A DNA stretch of 64,000 nt, taken from the NCBI GenBank assembly GCA_965153455.1, contig OZ234493.1, forward strand, positions 13,444,213-13,508,212, given 5' to 3'. Both the position numbers and the translations under genes were made by a program. The stretch's first letter is position 1. The number at the start of each line of letters is the position of its first letter. Shown here one piece after another: positions 13,432 through 25,189 of the stretch. A model generated the notes under the pieces. That model worked only from the letters and a program-made list of their open reading frames with translations. It was not told the DNA's origin and ran no database searches. The DNA comes from Sphagnum compactum. Taxonomy: Eukaryota > Bryophyta > Sphagnopsida > Sphagnales.

Positions 13432-13794
13432 ATTGCAATGTTTTCTTTGAAGCTCAGATTCTTCCGTATGGTCTTCATCCCTCGATGCTCATAGGAAGTG
13501 GTATTAGCCCTTGCAAAGAAAATGGTGAAGAACAAACAATTTTTGGAATAGATTTCTCATGCAAACAATGACGCAGTTCAACTCATGCTACGCCAATCGC
13601 CGCCACACTGACACTCGCAAAGTTAATTTTTCATAATCGGGTTTTTAAACATCCGCGGGAATGGACTTGGGCTGAGCCCCATTCCGGTACGTAACCCAGC
13701 TGGAGTGGATTATTCTGGGAACTCACTCGCAATCAACTTGTTGATTGCTGACTGACATTTTGAGGCTTGATTGCATCAATGTGGATCCGCCAAC

Positions 13795-13950
13795 TCAGAT
13801 AAAAAAATTCTGGTTCGTAATCTGCCTAGGGAAGTGGAAGAATTATGCCATGACAACTACTTACACCCCTTTAGTTTAGTACAAGATGTCCGAATAGAAT
13901 TTAAGTCCTGGGTTTTGCATAATCCCTCCTCCTCCGAATCCACGAAGAAG
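13795..13950 (+). pseudogene. Weak RRM-like coding fragment
   Basis: The + frame gives KKILVRNLPREVEEL and then LVQDVRI, resembling an RNP2 strand (ILVRNLP) and the segment before RNP1 of an RNA-recognition motif. No RNP1 or full domain follows, and no flanking exons were recognised. Could be a captured exon or chance similarity. Confidence 0.22.
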
Positions 13951-14869
13951 ATTAGGGGAAAAAATTGTGTGATTTTGTGAATTTGGTGTGACATGTGAAT
14001 TGTGTGTGCCTTAGAAGGAATTCTAAGGCACAACAAACACCAAATTCAATGGATTTAACATCAATATAGGTGCCCCACTTCTTTTGATTCGCTCAACTAA
14101 CCACTACCCACACAAGCCTTGTGATGCAAATGAGTTCAGAAGAATTGATTATTTTTTTTCTTTTTAATAATTATTAGGAAGTGTTTGCTAATAACTTGAT
14201 TTTGCTTTTTGGCTTTGATTATCAACACTCCCCCCCCCCCCCACAACACCCAACTAGTCCAAAGTGTTGGAAGTATCGATGTGCGACTCATGGCCTTTAG
14301 GGCATCTTAGATAGTCACCACTAATAACATTGCCCTGAAGAATTAGACCGACTCCCCCTTATAAGAAGAGTGGCCCGTAAATAAATTCCAAAATCTCGTT
14401 TTCATATTAGCTTTTGGGTTCTTGTTATGTTTTTTCTTTAATATTTGGGTTTTTAGGTCCAAATATTCTTGATGAGTCAAAAAAAAAAAAAAAAAGTTAT
14501 TGGAAACTAGCTTAAAGCATGGCATTCCCAAAATAAGCGCAACACCCCCTCAGCTCCACCCTATTAGGTAACGACCAAGGAGCATAGAGCCAAAACAGCT
14601 AACAACAATTTTTGACACCCCTCAAAAGAACTTACACAAGCAACCCACAAGCACACACAAAAAAAAAAAAAAAAAAAAAAACCTAAAATCAACCCAAAAC
14701 ATATATAATAAATATATAAAATTTTAAAACTCTGACATCAACAAGCAACAAAAAAAAAACTCATGACATAAGTTTGCAAAAGACTGAAACACAAAAGTTT
14801 AGAGCAAAGACTCCGCAAACAAAAAGACAAAAAGGAACAGACTGCAAAAAGACAAGACACACCCACATT
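13951..14869. other. Gene-free stretch between the RRM-like fragment and the kinase leader
   Basis: Contains a C-run (14230), A-runs (14480, 14660-14680) and GGCATTCCCAAAATAA at 14521, shared with 35285 and 53395. No gene seen. Confidence 0.5.
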
Positions 14870-16643
14870 ATAACTACTCTCTCTCTCCTCTCTCTCTCCC
14901 TTTGTCTCTTTGTCTTTCTCTCTCTCTCTCTTTCACTCTCACAGAGTACATACAAAAAGTACATCTTAGTAAAACACATCATCAAGGAGACAGAGAGAAA
15001 AAGAGACAGAGAGAGAGAGAGAAAGAGATTGTCAGAGGCACAAGGAAAAGGAGAATTCCAAATCCTTGGATTTCCCAAATTTCCCATCATCCACTTTTCA
15101 AGGGTGTGTGTGTGTGTTTTTTTCTACTTATTACATTGAAGGTATGTATGTATTAAGGAGCAGCCCTGTGGGTGTCTGAGAGAGAGAGAGAGAGAGAGAG
15201 AAAGAGATCTGGAGTTCTAATTTGAGCGCCAAACTTCCCAAACTGATGATGATGAATTAGAGCACCACCAGTAGAAAGACACAGAGCTCAGATCACAGCA
15301 GCATGCATCTGCAGCAGAAGAAAGCGCAGCTAACTTTAGCAGCAGCTGTTCAGAGCTCCCTCCCACTACTACTACTACTACTACAAAAACCATCACCACC
15401 ACCACCACTACTAGTACTACTTATTAGGCTAGTTCTAGACTCTATAAGAGCTGCTGTTGCTGCTGCTGCTTCTGCTGCTGCAACAACAAAAAGGATTGTC
15501 ATTTAATGCTGTGGCCACACCCACCACAGATGTGTTTCCACATTGTCTTCCTTTTTCCCTTGCTGCTGCTGAGCTGAGCTCCCAGCTCTCAGATCAGCTC
15601 AGCTCCCCCCTATCATCAATCACTGAGCATAGATTCTGTGCTGCAGAATGCCATCAATTGCTCTCCTGCTCACTCCTGACACTCCAATCAATGATCATTC
15701 TACTCTAATACTTTTTGCACACATAATATTATGCACCAAGTGATCTTTGCTTGTATCCCATCAATCATAATGACGATGATAATGATGATCAGATTCACTG
15801 CTCTCTTCTTGCATTTGGCAGCTAATTATCTATAGCTCCAGCTCCAGCTCCTTCTTGTTGTATTAGTAGCTGTAGTTGCAACGAAATTATTATTTGTATT
15901 AGTGTGTGATCACAACCTCTTCTTTCTTTCTCACTAGCTAACTGCAGATTATTATTTCATGCACTACTTACATGTAGCAGGAGGAGTAGTATAGTAGTAG
16001 TAGTAGTAGTAGGAGGAGGAGGAGGAGGAGGAGGAGGAGAAGGAAGAAGAGGACGAAGAGGAAGAGCTGGAAGACTAGCTAGCACTCAGGTGCTTAGCAG
16101 CCAGTGGCCATGAGCAGGCTTCTTCCTGCTGCAGCAGAACTATAATTGGGTTTTTGTCAGAGCTGCTGCTGATAGTACTACTGGGTGTGTTGACTCCTGA
16201 TGATCTGCATCATCATCATCTGTCTTTTGTTCTTGGTATTTTAGTCAGCGCTGCTGCATCAGACTAGAGGCGAAGAAACAAAAAGTAGCTCTCAGCCATG
16301 CGCATAGATTTCAAAATCTATGAGCCCAGGCGGTGTTGTAATAGGAACTGTTATTCCAAGATCCTCAAAGCAAGAGACACAGAGAGAGAGAGAAAGAGAG
16401 AGAGAGATAGAGTGTGTGTGTGTGTTTTGAGAGAGAGTGGAAGAGAAGAGACAGGATCATCTTCTTGCATTTTTCTGGTTTGCACTAAGTGGCTGTAGAA
16501 GGAGGAGCATTGGGTGAGAAAGGGATGATGAAGAGAGTTCATTCCTGAATGCAGGCATGAAAGGGGAGGTGATGAAGACTTAGAGAAGACTTGCTGCTGC
16601 ATCATAGCAAGTCTTGGGAAGTAGTATATTGTGGTAGCGCACA
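14870..16643 (+). promoter_or_regulatory. Promoter/5' leader of the receptor kinase, rich in simple repeats
   Basis: CT/GA tracts (14877-14935, 15178-15201, 16380-16440), CTA, CAG/CTG and GGA runs and CATCAT tracts fill this region. A weak TATA-like TATAAG lies at 15443. Long, microsatellite-rich leaders are common before plant developmental regulators. Many short upstream ATG frames occur here (for example at 15303 and 16298); if transcribed they could act as uORFs. Neither the transcription start nor any leader intron can be placed from sequence. Confidence 0.4.
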
Positions 16644-19600
16644 ATGGACATCAGCAGCAGCCCAGGGACCAAGTTTGTGTTTCTGATCCTCTGTTGGCTG
16701 GTGTATGTTGCAATGGTGCTTGCTGCTCAGCAGCAGCTGGCCATGGCTGCTGTCACCCAGCAGCTGTCCAAGGAAGGAGCAGCTCTCATTGGCCTCAAGG
16801 GGAAGCTGGTGGATGTCGATGGGCATCTGGACAACTGGAAAGAAGCAGCTACAGGATCAGGAGCTGCAGTGCCTGCTGGAATTCTGAATCCCTGCTCATG
16901 GACTGGGATCAAGTGCAGCAGGCTGAATAGCAGCGTGATCAGCCTGGATCTCTCCTCCATGAGCCTCACAGGCTCGCTCTCAGGCCCAGACTTGGGCCAA
17001 CTCAAGAACTTGGTCAACATCTCTGTCGATTGCAACAACCTCACTGGTGACTTGCCGGCTGAGATTGTGACTCTCCCCTTTCTGCAATACATCAATGTCT
17101 CCAACAACAATTTCAGCAACTACTTCCCTTCCAACTTCTCCCAACTCCAAAACCTCCAGGTATGTAAGAAGATTATATACGAGTTCACTCTCTCTTCAGC
17201 TTCCTCCTACACTGATCATACCCACTCTCAAGAATCTGTTCCTCTCTGGATTGGAATTGTTACAAGGAAAGTGTATGGATCATGTCCCAGCAGCTCCTGT
17301 AGAAGTGATAAATCGTGATCTCTTCTGCATTGTTGTTTCTTCACCATCAGAACAATGTAACCACTTTCTGAGTTAAAAAGTACTATGCCCATTGACATGT
17401 TTTTCATGTTTGTAACAAACATTGCATGTCATAGTTGAGCCACCTGCAAGCTTCGATCAAGAATGTATTGATCATGGGTATGGCTGGCATGAGTGTTGCA
17501 CTGGATGATGATTGATTGATTGTTGATTGGTTGGTTGGTTTCGAACAAATTTCTTTTGGCTGGCAGGTGTTGGACTGCTTCAACAACAACTTCTCTGGGC
17601 CACTCCCCCCGGATCTATGGAAAATACCTTCCCTCAAACATTTGAGCCTGGCAGGAAACTATTTTGATGGAAACATTCCAGTTGAGTATGGCAACTTCCC
17701 AAGCCTGGTTTACTTGGCCATCAGTGGCAATTCCCTCACTGGAGTTATCCCTGAAGAGCTTGGAAATCTTTCAGGTAAGAATCTCTTCCTAACATTTGTT
17801 TCTGGTAGCAAAATATATATATTACACTCTCTCTACCTGCATGTAAATATAACTATTAGGTACCCATCACTCATTCATGCAGTCTCAGTACAAGAGAATG
17901 TGGTTTTTCTCAAACAAAAAACCGCGACTCATGACACATGTGAGGTATAAACTTTGTGGTTTCATCCATTACAGTGTACAATATGTGGTGTTTATTGTGG
18001 CATGTATTGCAATAAAATGGCAATTTAATGTTAGGTAATAGCACATATTACATTTGTGCCACATGTGTAATGAGCTGCAGCTTTTTGTGTGAGAAAAACC
18101 ACATTCTCTTGTAGTGGCAGCAGCTTAAGTTGTTCAATTCTATCTTCAAAGTCCAAAGAGTCAAGAGATAAATGTACTATCCAAAAATGAAAAGGGGGTG
18201 CTCATGATGTTCTCCACTTGGAGAGGAATAATTCTGCTTCAGTAAACCATGTTAGTATATGCACTGAAAAAAAATTTGCGTCTGGTTGGTCATCTCCAGA
18301 GCTCGAGGAACTGTACATGGGTTACTACAACACTTTTTTGTTTGACATCCCAGCAAGCTTTGGCAACTTAACCAAGCTTGTGCGGCTAGATCTGGGCGAG
18401 TGTGGACTCAATGGGTCACTTCCAATTGAGCTTGGGAATTTGGTGAACCTTGACTCGCTCTTTCTACAGCTCAATAGCTTCACAGGTGCAATCCCATCCG
18501 AGTTTGGCAACCTGGTGAACTTGAAGTCACTTGACCTTTCTTACAATAATCTGACAGGCGAGATCCCACCCACTCTAGTCTACTTGCAAAAACTGGAGCT
18601 GTTAAGCCTTATGAACAACCAAATTGAAGGCACCATTCCTGCTTGCTTGGGTGACCTCCCCAATTTACAGGTGATCTGTCTATAAACCTTCTTGATAAGC
18701 TCTTGAAAAGAAAGTCTAAGTCTTGAAAAGTGATGAGTGATGTGCAGTTTTTCCTGAGCTTTTCAGTAGCTATTCAACTGATGCAGAAAGTTCTCTGTTT
18801 GCTTCTCTAAAATACATTTAACATGGTTTTGACAGGTGCTTTATTTGTGGAAGAACAAGTTGGTGGGAACCATTCCTCAGACACTTGGACAAAACACAAA
18901 TCTTACACTTCTCGACCTGTCTTCCAATTTTCTCAACGGGACGATTCCACAAGATTTATGCATTGGCCAAAAGCTTGAATGGCTAATATTGCAATACAAT
19001 CAGCTCACAGGTCCCATACCTGAGAGCTTGGGAAACTGCCAGAGTCTAACAAAACTGCGCCTTAGCTACAACTTGCTTAATGGGTCGATCCCAACAGGAC
19101 TGCTAGGACTTCCAAATATCTCAATGGTGGAGGTCAAGGCCAACAACATCACTGGGCCAATCCCATCCACATTCATTTCTGCTCCATTGTTGGGATACTT
19201 TGATTTTTCTGACAACTATCTGTCAAGCAGTTTGCCAGCAAGTATTGGGAACCTCCCAAACCTTCAGCAATTCCTGCTATCAGGCAACCAGTTCAGTGGG
19301 TTGATCCCACCCCAGATCTGTGACATGCCTCTTCTGAACAAACTGGATCTGAGTTTGAACAATTTCTCGGGCCCAATTCCATCAACAATATCCAACTGTA
19401 AGAAACTTGGGTCCCTTGATTTGAGCTGGAACAATTTGTCGGGTGAGATTCCTCTCCAAATCGAGTACATACCCGATCTCTACCTCCTCAACCTTTCTCA
19501 CAACCATTTGTCAGGTCAGATCCCACCACAATTGCAGCTGGTTCAAACTCTGAGCATCATTGACTTCTCCTACAACAATCTTTCTGGACAGATACCGCAT

Positions 19601-22011
19601 TTCGACTCAACCAACATAAGTGCCTTTGTGGGGAATCCATTTTTGTGTGGGGATGTATTGCCATCATGCAACCTTCAATCTTCTGCCCCAGCCCCATCTC
19701 TCCAGCATCCTAAACAACATGATACGGGCCTTCTATCATGGCTGGTCGGGGTGTTATTCTCAGCTGCTTTCATCGTGTTACTTGTGGGCATGTGTTGCTT
19801 TTTCCGAAAGTACCACTGGTACATCTGCAGATATTTCCAAAGGAAACCGACGGTCCGCCCGTGGAAATTAACTGCTTTCCAGCGCTTGGATTTTTCAGCT
19901 ACAGAGGTACTAAAGCAAAGCATGAAGAGCTGCTCTTCACATGCTGTCACAAAAACAATTTCAAACGAGAGTTTGAATGTCAATCTAATGACTTTAATAA
20001 AGTTATAAGAAAATTGTTGCAAATTTTTTTTGCACAAAGTATCTTCTCTTGGCTCCATTTTTGTTGTTCTAATGATCTCATTTGGGGAAAATGTCTCCAG
20101 GTGCTTGATTGCTTGACAGAGGACAACATAATTGGTCGTGGTGGGGCAGGAACTGTTTACAAGGGTGTCATGCCCAGTGGTGAGATTGTGGCAGTCAAAA
20201 GACTATCTGGAGAGGGGAAAGGGGCATCCCACGATCATGGCTTCTCTGCTGAGATTCAGACACTGGGGAAAATCAGGCACCGCAATATTGTGCGGCTTCT
20301 CGGGTGCTGCTCTAACCATGAGACCAATCTGTTGGTATATGAGTATATGCCAAAGGGTAGTCTTGGGGAGCTTCTTCACAGTAAGGAAAAATCGGGCCAT
20401 CTCGATTGGGATACAAGGTCAGAAATTCTGGTCCCTAGAATTAATTAGATCACACTAATTAACTTACTAACACTGGTGTTGATTAGCACTTGACTAAGAG
20501 CGGCTCCACGAGTGCTCAGTATGTGGCCCTGCAAAAGAAAATTGGATGAAGAAAAGTCAAAACATGCCAGTTTAGCTCAGCAAAATGGTTTTAGCTCAGC
20601 ATTTTTTAACAGGATGCAGAGGCTGGTAAAAGGCACAACAAAGCCTAACACCTGCTGTTGATTGGCTAGATAGTTTGATTGGTCCCAGTGGGTTGCTATT
20701 AGTAGTCTCCCACCTATTTGCAGTCCCAATTTTAGTTTTATGGGTGAGGTTGGAAAAAAAAAGTAAGTAACTAAACTTGGATATGAGAAATATTTTTGCA
20801 GAGTCACACATACTGAGCAATTGCTGGAGATGCTCTAATCACCATTTAGTTGTTGTCTTCACGACTGTTGTTGATTAGCACTAGATTAATTACCAGTTGT
20901 CGAAGATTCACAGCTGTTTAACACAGACTTAAACACGATTTCCGTTTTGTGGCTTGTATGTAAAACAGGTATAATGTTGCATTACAAGCAGCACATGGTC
21001 TGTGTTACTTGCACCATGATTGTTCCCCGCTCATTGTGCACCGAGATGTGAAATCAAACAACATTTTACTTGACGACAATTTCCAGGCACATGTGGCCGA
21101 TTTTGGACTTGCCAAATTCTTTCAGGGCACTGGGAAGTCAGAATCCATGTCGTCAATAGCAGGCTCATATGGTTACATAGCCCCAGGTTTATTATAACAT
21201 TCTCATCTCTTTTTGTTTTTTCTGTTCACTACTATACATGATCCTCGAAGTTTATCAAAAAGCATACAATGGGTGATCACATGAGGAAAATGTCAGGAGT
21301 TTAGCTTACATTGTTCCTTCAATTTATAATGCTTACTTTGGTTTGTGGGGTTTTCTCTCCTCATGTAGAGTATGCATATACGCTGAAGGTGAATGAGAAG
21401 AGTGACATCTACAGTTTTGGGGTGGTGTTAATGGAGCTTTTGACTGGAAACCGACCCATCGAGCCTGATTTTGGGGATGGAGTGGATATAGTGCAATGGG
21501 TTAGGCGGAAAATCCAGACAAAAGATGGTGTCCTTGATATACTTGATCCAAGAATGAGTGGAGTTGGAGTCCCACTCCAGGTAAAAACAAAAACATCAAT
21601 CAATGTTTGTTGAATGCCATGCACTTTGTCTTATTTCAAAATGTGGTTTTCTTCTTTGGTTCCCACAAAGATTGAGTTTTGACAGTTGCTCAAGTAATTT
21701 GCTTTCTGAGCAACTAGAGAACCCATTCTTTGTGCCTGTAATTATCGGTTATTAATCAAGAAATTAATCTTGGGATGAATACTTTTGTTGGTAATTTACA
21801 GGAGGTGATGTTGGTCCTCAGAGTCGCATTATTGTGCTCCAGTGATCTACCAGCAGACCGGCCAACCATGAGAGATGTGGTGCAAATGCTGTCAGATGTG
21901 AAGCCAAAGAGCAAAGGGAGCAGTCTTGCAGACTCTCGTGAATTGATGATGGCATCAGATCTTCTGAAGAAGAATGATAATCTTCAACTTACGGTATGTG
22001 AGCAGAAGTAG
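16644..22011 (+). CDS. CLV1/BAM-like leucine-rich-repeat receptor kinase (LRR-RLK subfamily XI), 8 coding exons
   Basis: Predicted plasma-membrane receptor kinase, probably for a CLE-type peptide. Exons: 16644-17159, 17567-17774, 18300-18670, 18836-19906, 20101-20417, 20969-21186, 21369-21580, 21802-22011. All introns are GT-AG and phases join into 1040 codons, the usual size for CLV1/BAM/PXY proteins. In order: hydrophobic signal peptide (about residues 8-27), LRR N-cap with CSWTGIKC, about 20 LRRs, cysteine pair LCGDVLPSC, one membrane helix (about 664-688), then a kinase. Catalytic residues are present: glycine loop [11 protein letters not shown] (734-744), Lys755, Glu773, HRD Asp854, DFG Asp872, and APE split over an intron (Glu901). 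Segments such as ELYMGYYN and [14 protein letters not shown] resemble CLV1/BAM, whereas the C-terminus ([11 protein letters not shown]) also resembles PXY. The start is the first ATG after an in-frame TAG at 16635. The last codons cross a possible donor (GTATGT at 21994), so the C-terminus could differ. Ligand and precise orthology are inferred. Confidence 0.93.
17886..18116. mobile_element. CACTA-type (En/Spm) MITE in receptor-kinase intron 2
   Basis: The right end read inward is CACTACAAGAGAATGTGG, the classic CACTA terminus; the left is CAGTACAAGAGAATGTGG with one change. A 23-base perfect inverted repeat (17890-17912 against 18090-18112) extends, with mismatches, to about 58 bases per arm. 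A clear 3-bp target duplication is not visible. The element lies wholly within intron 17775-18299. Confidence 0.75.
20498..20835 (+). mobile_element. Tourist-like (PIF/Harbinger) MITE, copy 2, inside receptor-kinase intron 5
   Basis: 338 bp with TAA on both sides (20495-20497, 20836-20838); right end GCTGGAGATGCTC. It is collinear with copy 1, sharing AAGAAAAGTCAAAACATGCC, TTGATTGGCTAGATAG and TTTTAGTTTTATGGGTG. It accounts for over half of the 551-bp intron 20418-20968, leaving splice sites intact. Confidence 0.85.
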
Positions 22012-23631
22012 CTTTAAAACTGCTACCACCTGCGGCACTTGTTTTGCAAGTGGAATCCTGAGCTTTGTTATATTCGAATGCATTATAGACTCTTGGGTTG
22101 ATTGCTCATGTACATTACAGCCAGTGTAGAGGGTTTTGTAGAGCTTGAAATGGGTGCGAGAATTCTATCTTTTACAGTTGGTTAAGTGAGCTGAAAGATT
22201 AGAATTTGGAAATGTTTTCGGATTAGGAAATAGGGGGAACTAGTAGTCTTGTGTGTAGATAGCATACAGTTAGTTGCTGCTCTTTGTTTTCTTGTGTTTG
22301 CAGCACACACACTAGGAACAATGCCACACCTAAATGCACAACTTGAACATCTGCATCAATTTCATTTTCAACACAAAAAACTGGAAAACAAATCTTTGGA
22401 AATCACAAGAGTACCACATCTGTGGAATGATTTGTGCTCGCCTTCTACATTACATTCTTGGATGCCACATATGGAAATCAAACAAAAGAATACTTATGTT
22501 ATATTATGTGGCAAAGTGGGTATGTTTTGTTGGCTACATACATACATACCATGTACATGATGTATATATATGATACATCCGCATTGTCTATAGGGATGTC
22601 TAGTATGGGTACTAGCTACCACTTGAAGATGGTTTAATCTTTTTTCTTTTTTGGATGTTGCAAGAATAAATTCGTATTCACTTTTTGGAAATGAATTTTC
22701 TCAACATGCCCATTTTAGTTAAATCATGTTAATTCAATTGTTGTTTGACAATGCATCCATTTATGAAAGCAATCACATGTGATCCATATATACCATGGAT
22801 GAATTACTTAGAAATATGTGATTATGTGGGTAATTGTCAAATTAATGAATATTGATTATAATTTTGGTTGCATGAATCTTGCACCAAGAAAGTACCAATT
22901 GAATTTTTGAAATGTCAACAAATGGGACAAAGATTCCCGCAAAGTTCATTAAGCTTCAATTGACATAAAAATATATATATATATATATGCTACTAAAATA
23001 TTCATACTAGATATTTTAAATATTCATCATACCATTCTATATACAAACATATCGACATGTACGATTGATGGAACATACTTGGCAATATGTTTATATATCA
23101 AATTGTGAGTTTGGTAGTTGAAGGTCATGTTCCACTAATATAAGCATTTGATGCTCAACTATTACAACATTTTGGTCCACACTTATGTTGGAACCTTTGC
23201 ATTGGGTTTACAACCAAAGCTAAAAGGGCATGACTTTGGACTAGGGATTGAATCAAAGGGCTTTGAATAAACTATGATGTTGGATTTTTGTCAAAGTGCA
23301 TCAAATATGTGATGTCTCCAATGGAACTCCTTATAATGAATGAAGACATTGACCATCCTTCTAATAAAAATGTTCCAATAATTATAATTGTTGGCATGTT
23401 GACCTTATGCTCACAATGAACATTAGGAAGCAAGGGATTGTTCAAAGCAAAGATAAGTCATTGGCTTTGGTGAAAGGCAATGGGTATGAATGATTTATTG
23501 TTTAGAGAAGGCAACATGTGGGTTCACAAATATTTGATTATGAAAGAAGGAAAATGTATTTCGCTTATATTGAGTAAGTTTCCAAGAGTATTTATATTCA
23601 AGGAAGAAGCACCTAGGTGGCCCAAAAGGTA

Positions 23632-23755
23632 TGTCTATATCCTAAGAGGTATGTCCTTGAGATAATGAATAAACATCTTTCTATAGATCTTACCTTGTTT
23701 ATATTCTAAGAGATATGCTTGAGATAATGAATAGACATGTTTTTATAGATCATGT
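23632..23755 (+). repeat. 62-bp tandem duplication
   Basis: TTGAGATAATGAATA recurs 62 bases apart (23657, 23719), with similar flanking TATTCTAAGAG and TATAGATC blocks. Diverged copies in non-coding DNA. Confidence 0.7.
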
Positions 23756-24698
23756 GAAGCTAGCCAATTAGACTAACTAACTTATTAAAATGAGTCGTTA
23801 CAACAAAAATGGATAGACTTTTGAGACTTTCAAAACACATTCCTTATTTTGAATCCTATGAGTCATGAACATTCTAATCATAATTTGAAAGGGCAAAGCA
23901 AATCATGTTTGAATGATGTAATGTTGATGTCTTTTTAAATTATTTCAAAAGAGGATAAGATATTAACTTTGCATGTGTAATGCATTCCCAATAAATTATG
24001 TGCATTTGAATTTTTGGAATGTTAACTATCCAAACTTGAATAAGGATTTCCTTCAACAATATGATTTTAGTTCACATGGGCACCTTTGTAAGTATATATG
24101 CAAGGAAGTAGTGCCCATGGAAAGTTATGGAAGTAGATACATTAGAGAGTAGTGCCTCTTTCAAGAGTTTTATTTGTCCTAATTCTAGGATAAATCTTGA
24201 TTTTGAGTTGGGCTCAAAGAAACTAAACGCCTTTCAAATTTTGCTTTGTGTACATGTGAAAAGGTTGAAGATCTTGTGCTAACGAAACAATATGTTGTCA
24301 GTGTGTTTCCAATGTTTTATTACTTGAATCTAATCATGAGGATTTAAACAACAGATTCAAGCCTTTATGAAGTTTTCATTACATGTATTCTATTGCAAAA
24401 TTTTGTTCATGCCGTTTAGAAAGCCTAAAGGGCACTTAAATCCACACACTTGAATTTGCTACATTGGCCTTTAATATTGACATTGTTGTTTTCTTAAACG
24501 TATGTTCAGCTTGACCTTTGAAAATGAAATAACAATGTTTTTGTAATTGGCTTTTATATGTTTGTATAAAAGTGTTTCATCCATTAAATGTACAAAACTT
24601 TAATTCACATGCATGAATTTTGTGACATCCATCATGTCATGAATTCATGGTGTGCATAGATAAACATAATGTATTAAATGTGTGGTAAATAATCTATA

Positions 24699-24702
<4 letters not shown>

Positions 24703-24731
<29 letters not shown>
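24703..24731. repeat. (TA)n microsatellite
   Basis: About 14 TA units in AT-rich intergenic DNA. Confidence 0.95.
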
Positions 24732-24733
<2 letters not shown>

Positions 24734-25189
24734 AAAATAATACATCTCATGGTCCTTGATTAAGATTATACACAAAATATACCTATTTCAATAACGTAGG
24801 CAAATTATTTAAGTCCATTGATAATCAATCCATAGATATAAAATCTTCAAATAAACCAATGTCAAATAGAAATACAATTTTTTGCTATTATACAATACTT
24901 ACAAGAAATCACAGTTTTTTAGAAAAATCAACTTTAATAAAATGTCCACATTGACTAAATGGAATGTTTGCTTTGATAAAAGGCCTAAAGCATGAAAAAT
25001 ACATCATTCTTTTGATTAGTAATATTGAGTAAGTGACATTTTTGAATAGGTGTCAATCTAAACATTTAGTCAAAAAGGACAAAACATTAAAAAGTCAATC
25101 AACATGGCCAAGGCTTAATCAAATTGGCCATACCTACCAAGAAATGTTTAACCTACACTACCTCCCTAACCTATAAGCTCCATACATAA

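Noticed and set aside
13072-13494. 140-codon plus-strand frame
   Set aside because: The opposite strand carries the recognisable Helitron peptide; this frame is its shadow.
14761-15156. Frames of 84-121 codons on both strands
   Set aside because: Produced by GA/CT and TG repeats; translations are Ser-Leu or Arg-Glu runs.
16351-17119. Minus-strand frames over the receptor-kinase start
   Set aside because: Antisense shadows of exon 1 and the GA-rich leader.
23480-23665. Possible retroelement polyprotein fragment
   Set aside because: Only a short frame with no diagnostic motif; could not be tied to any family.
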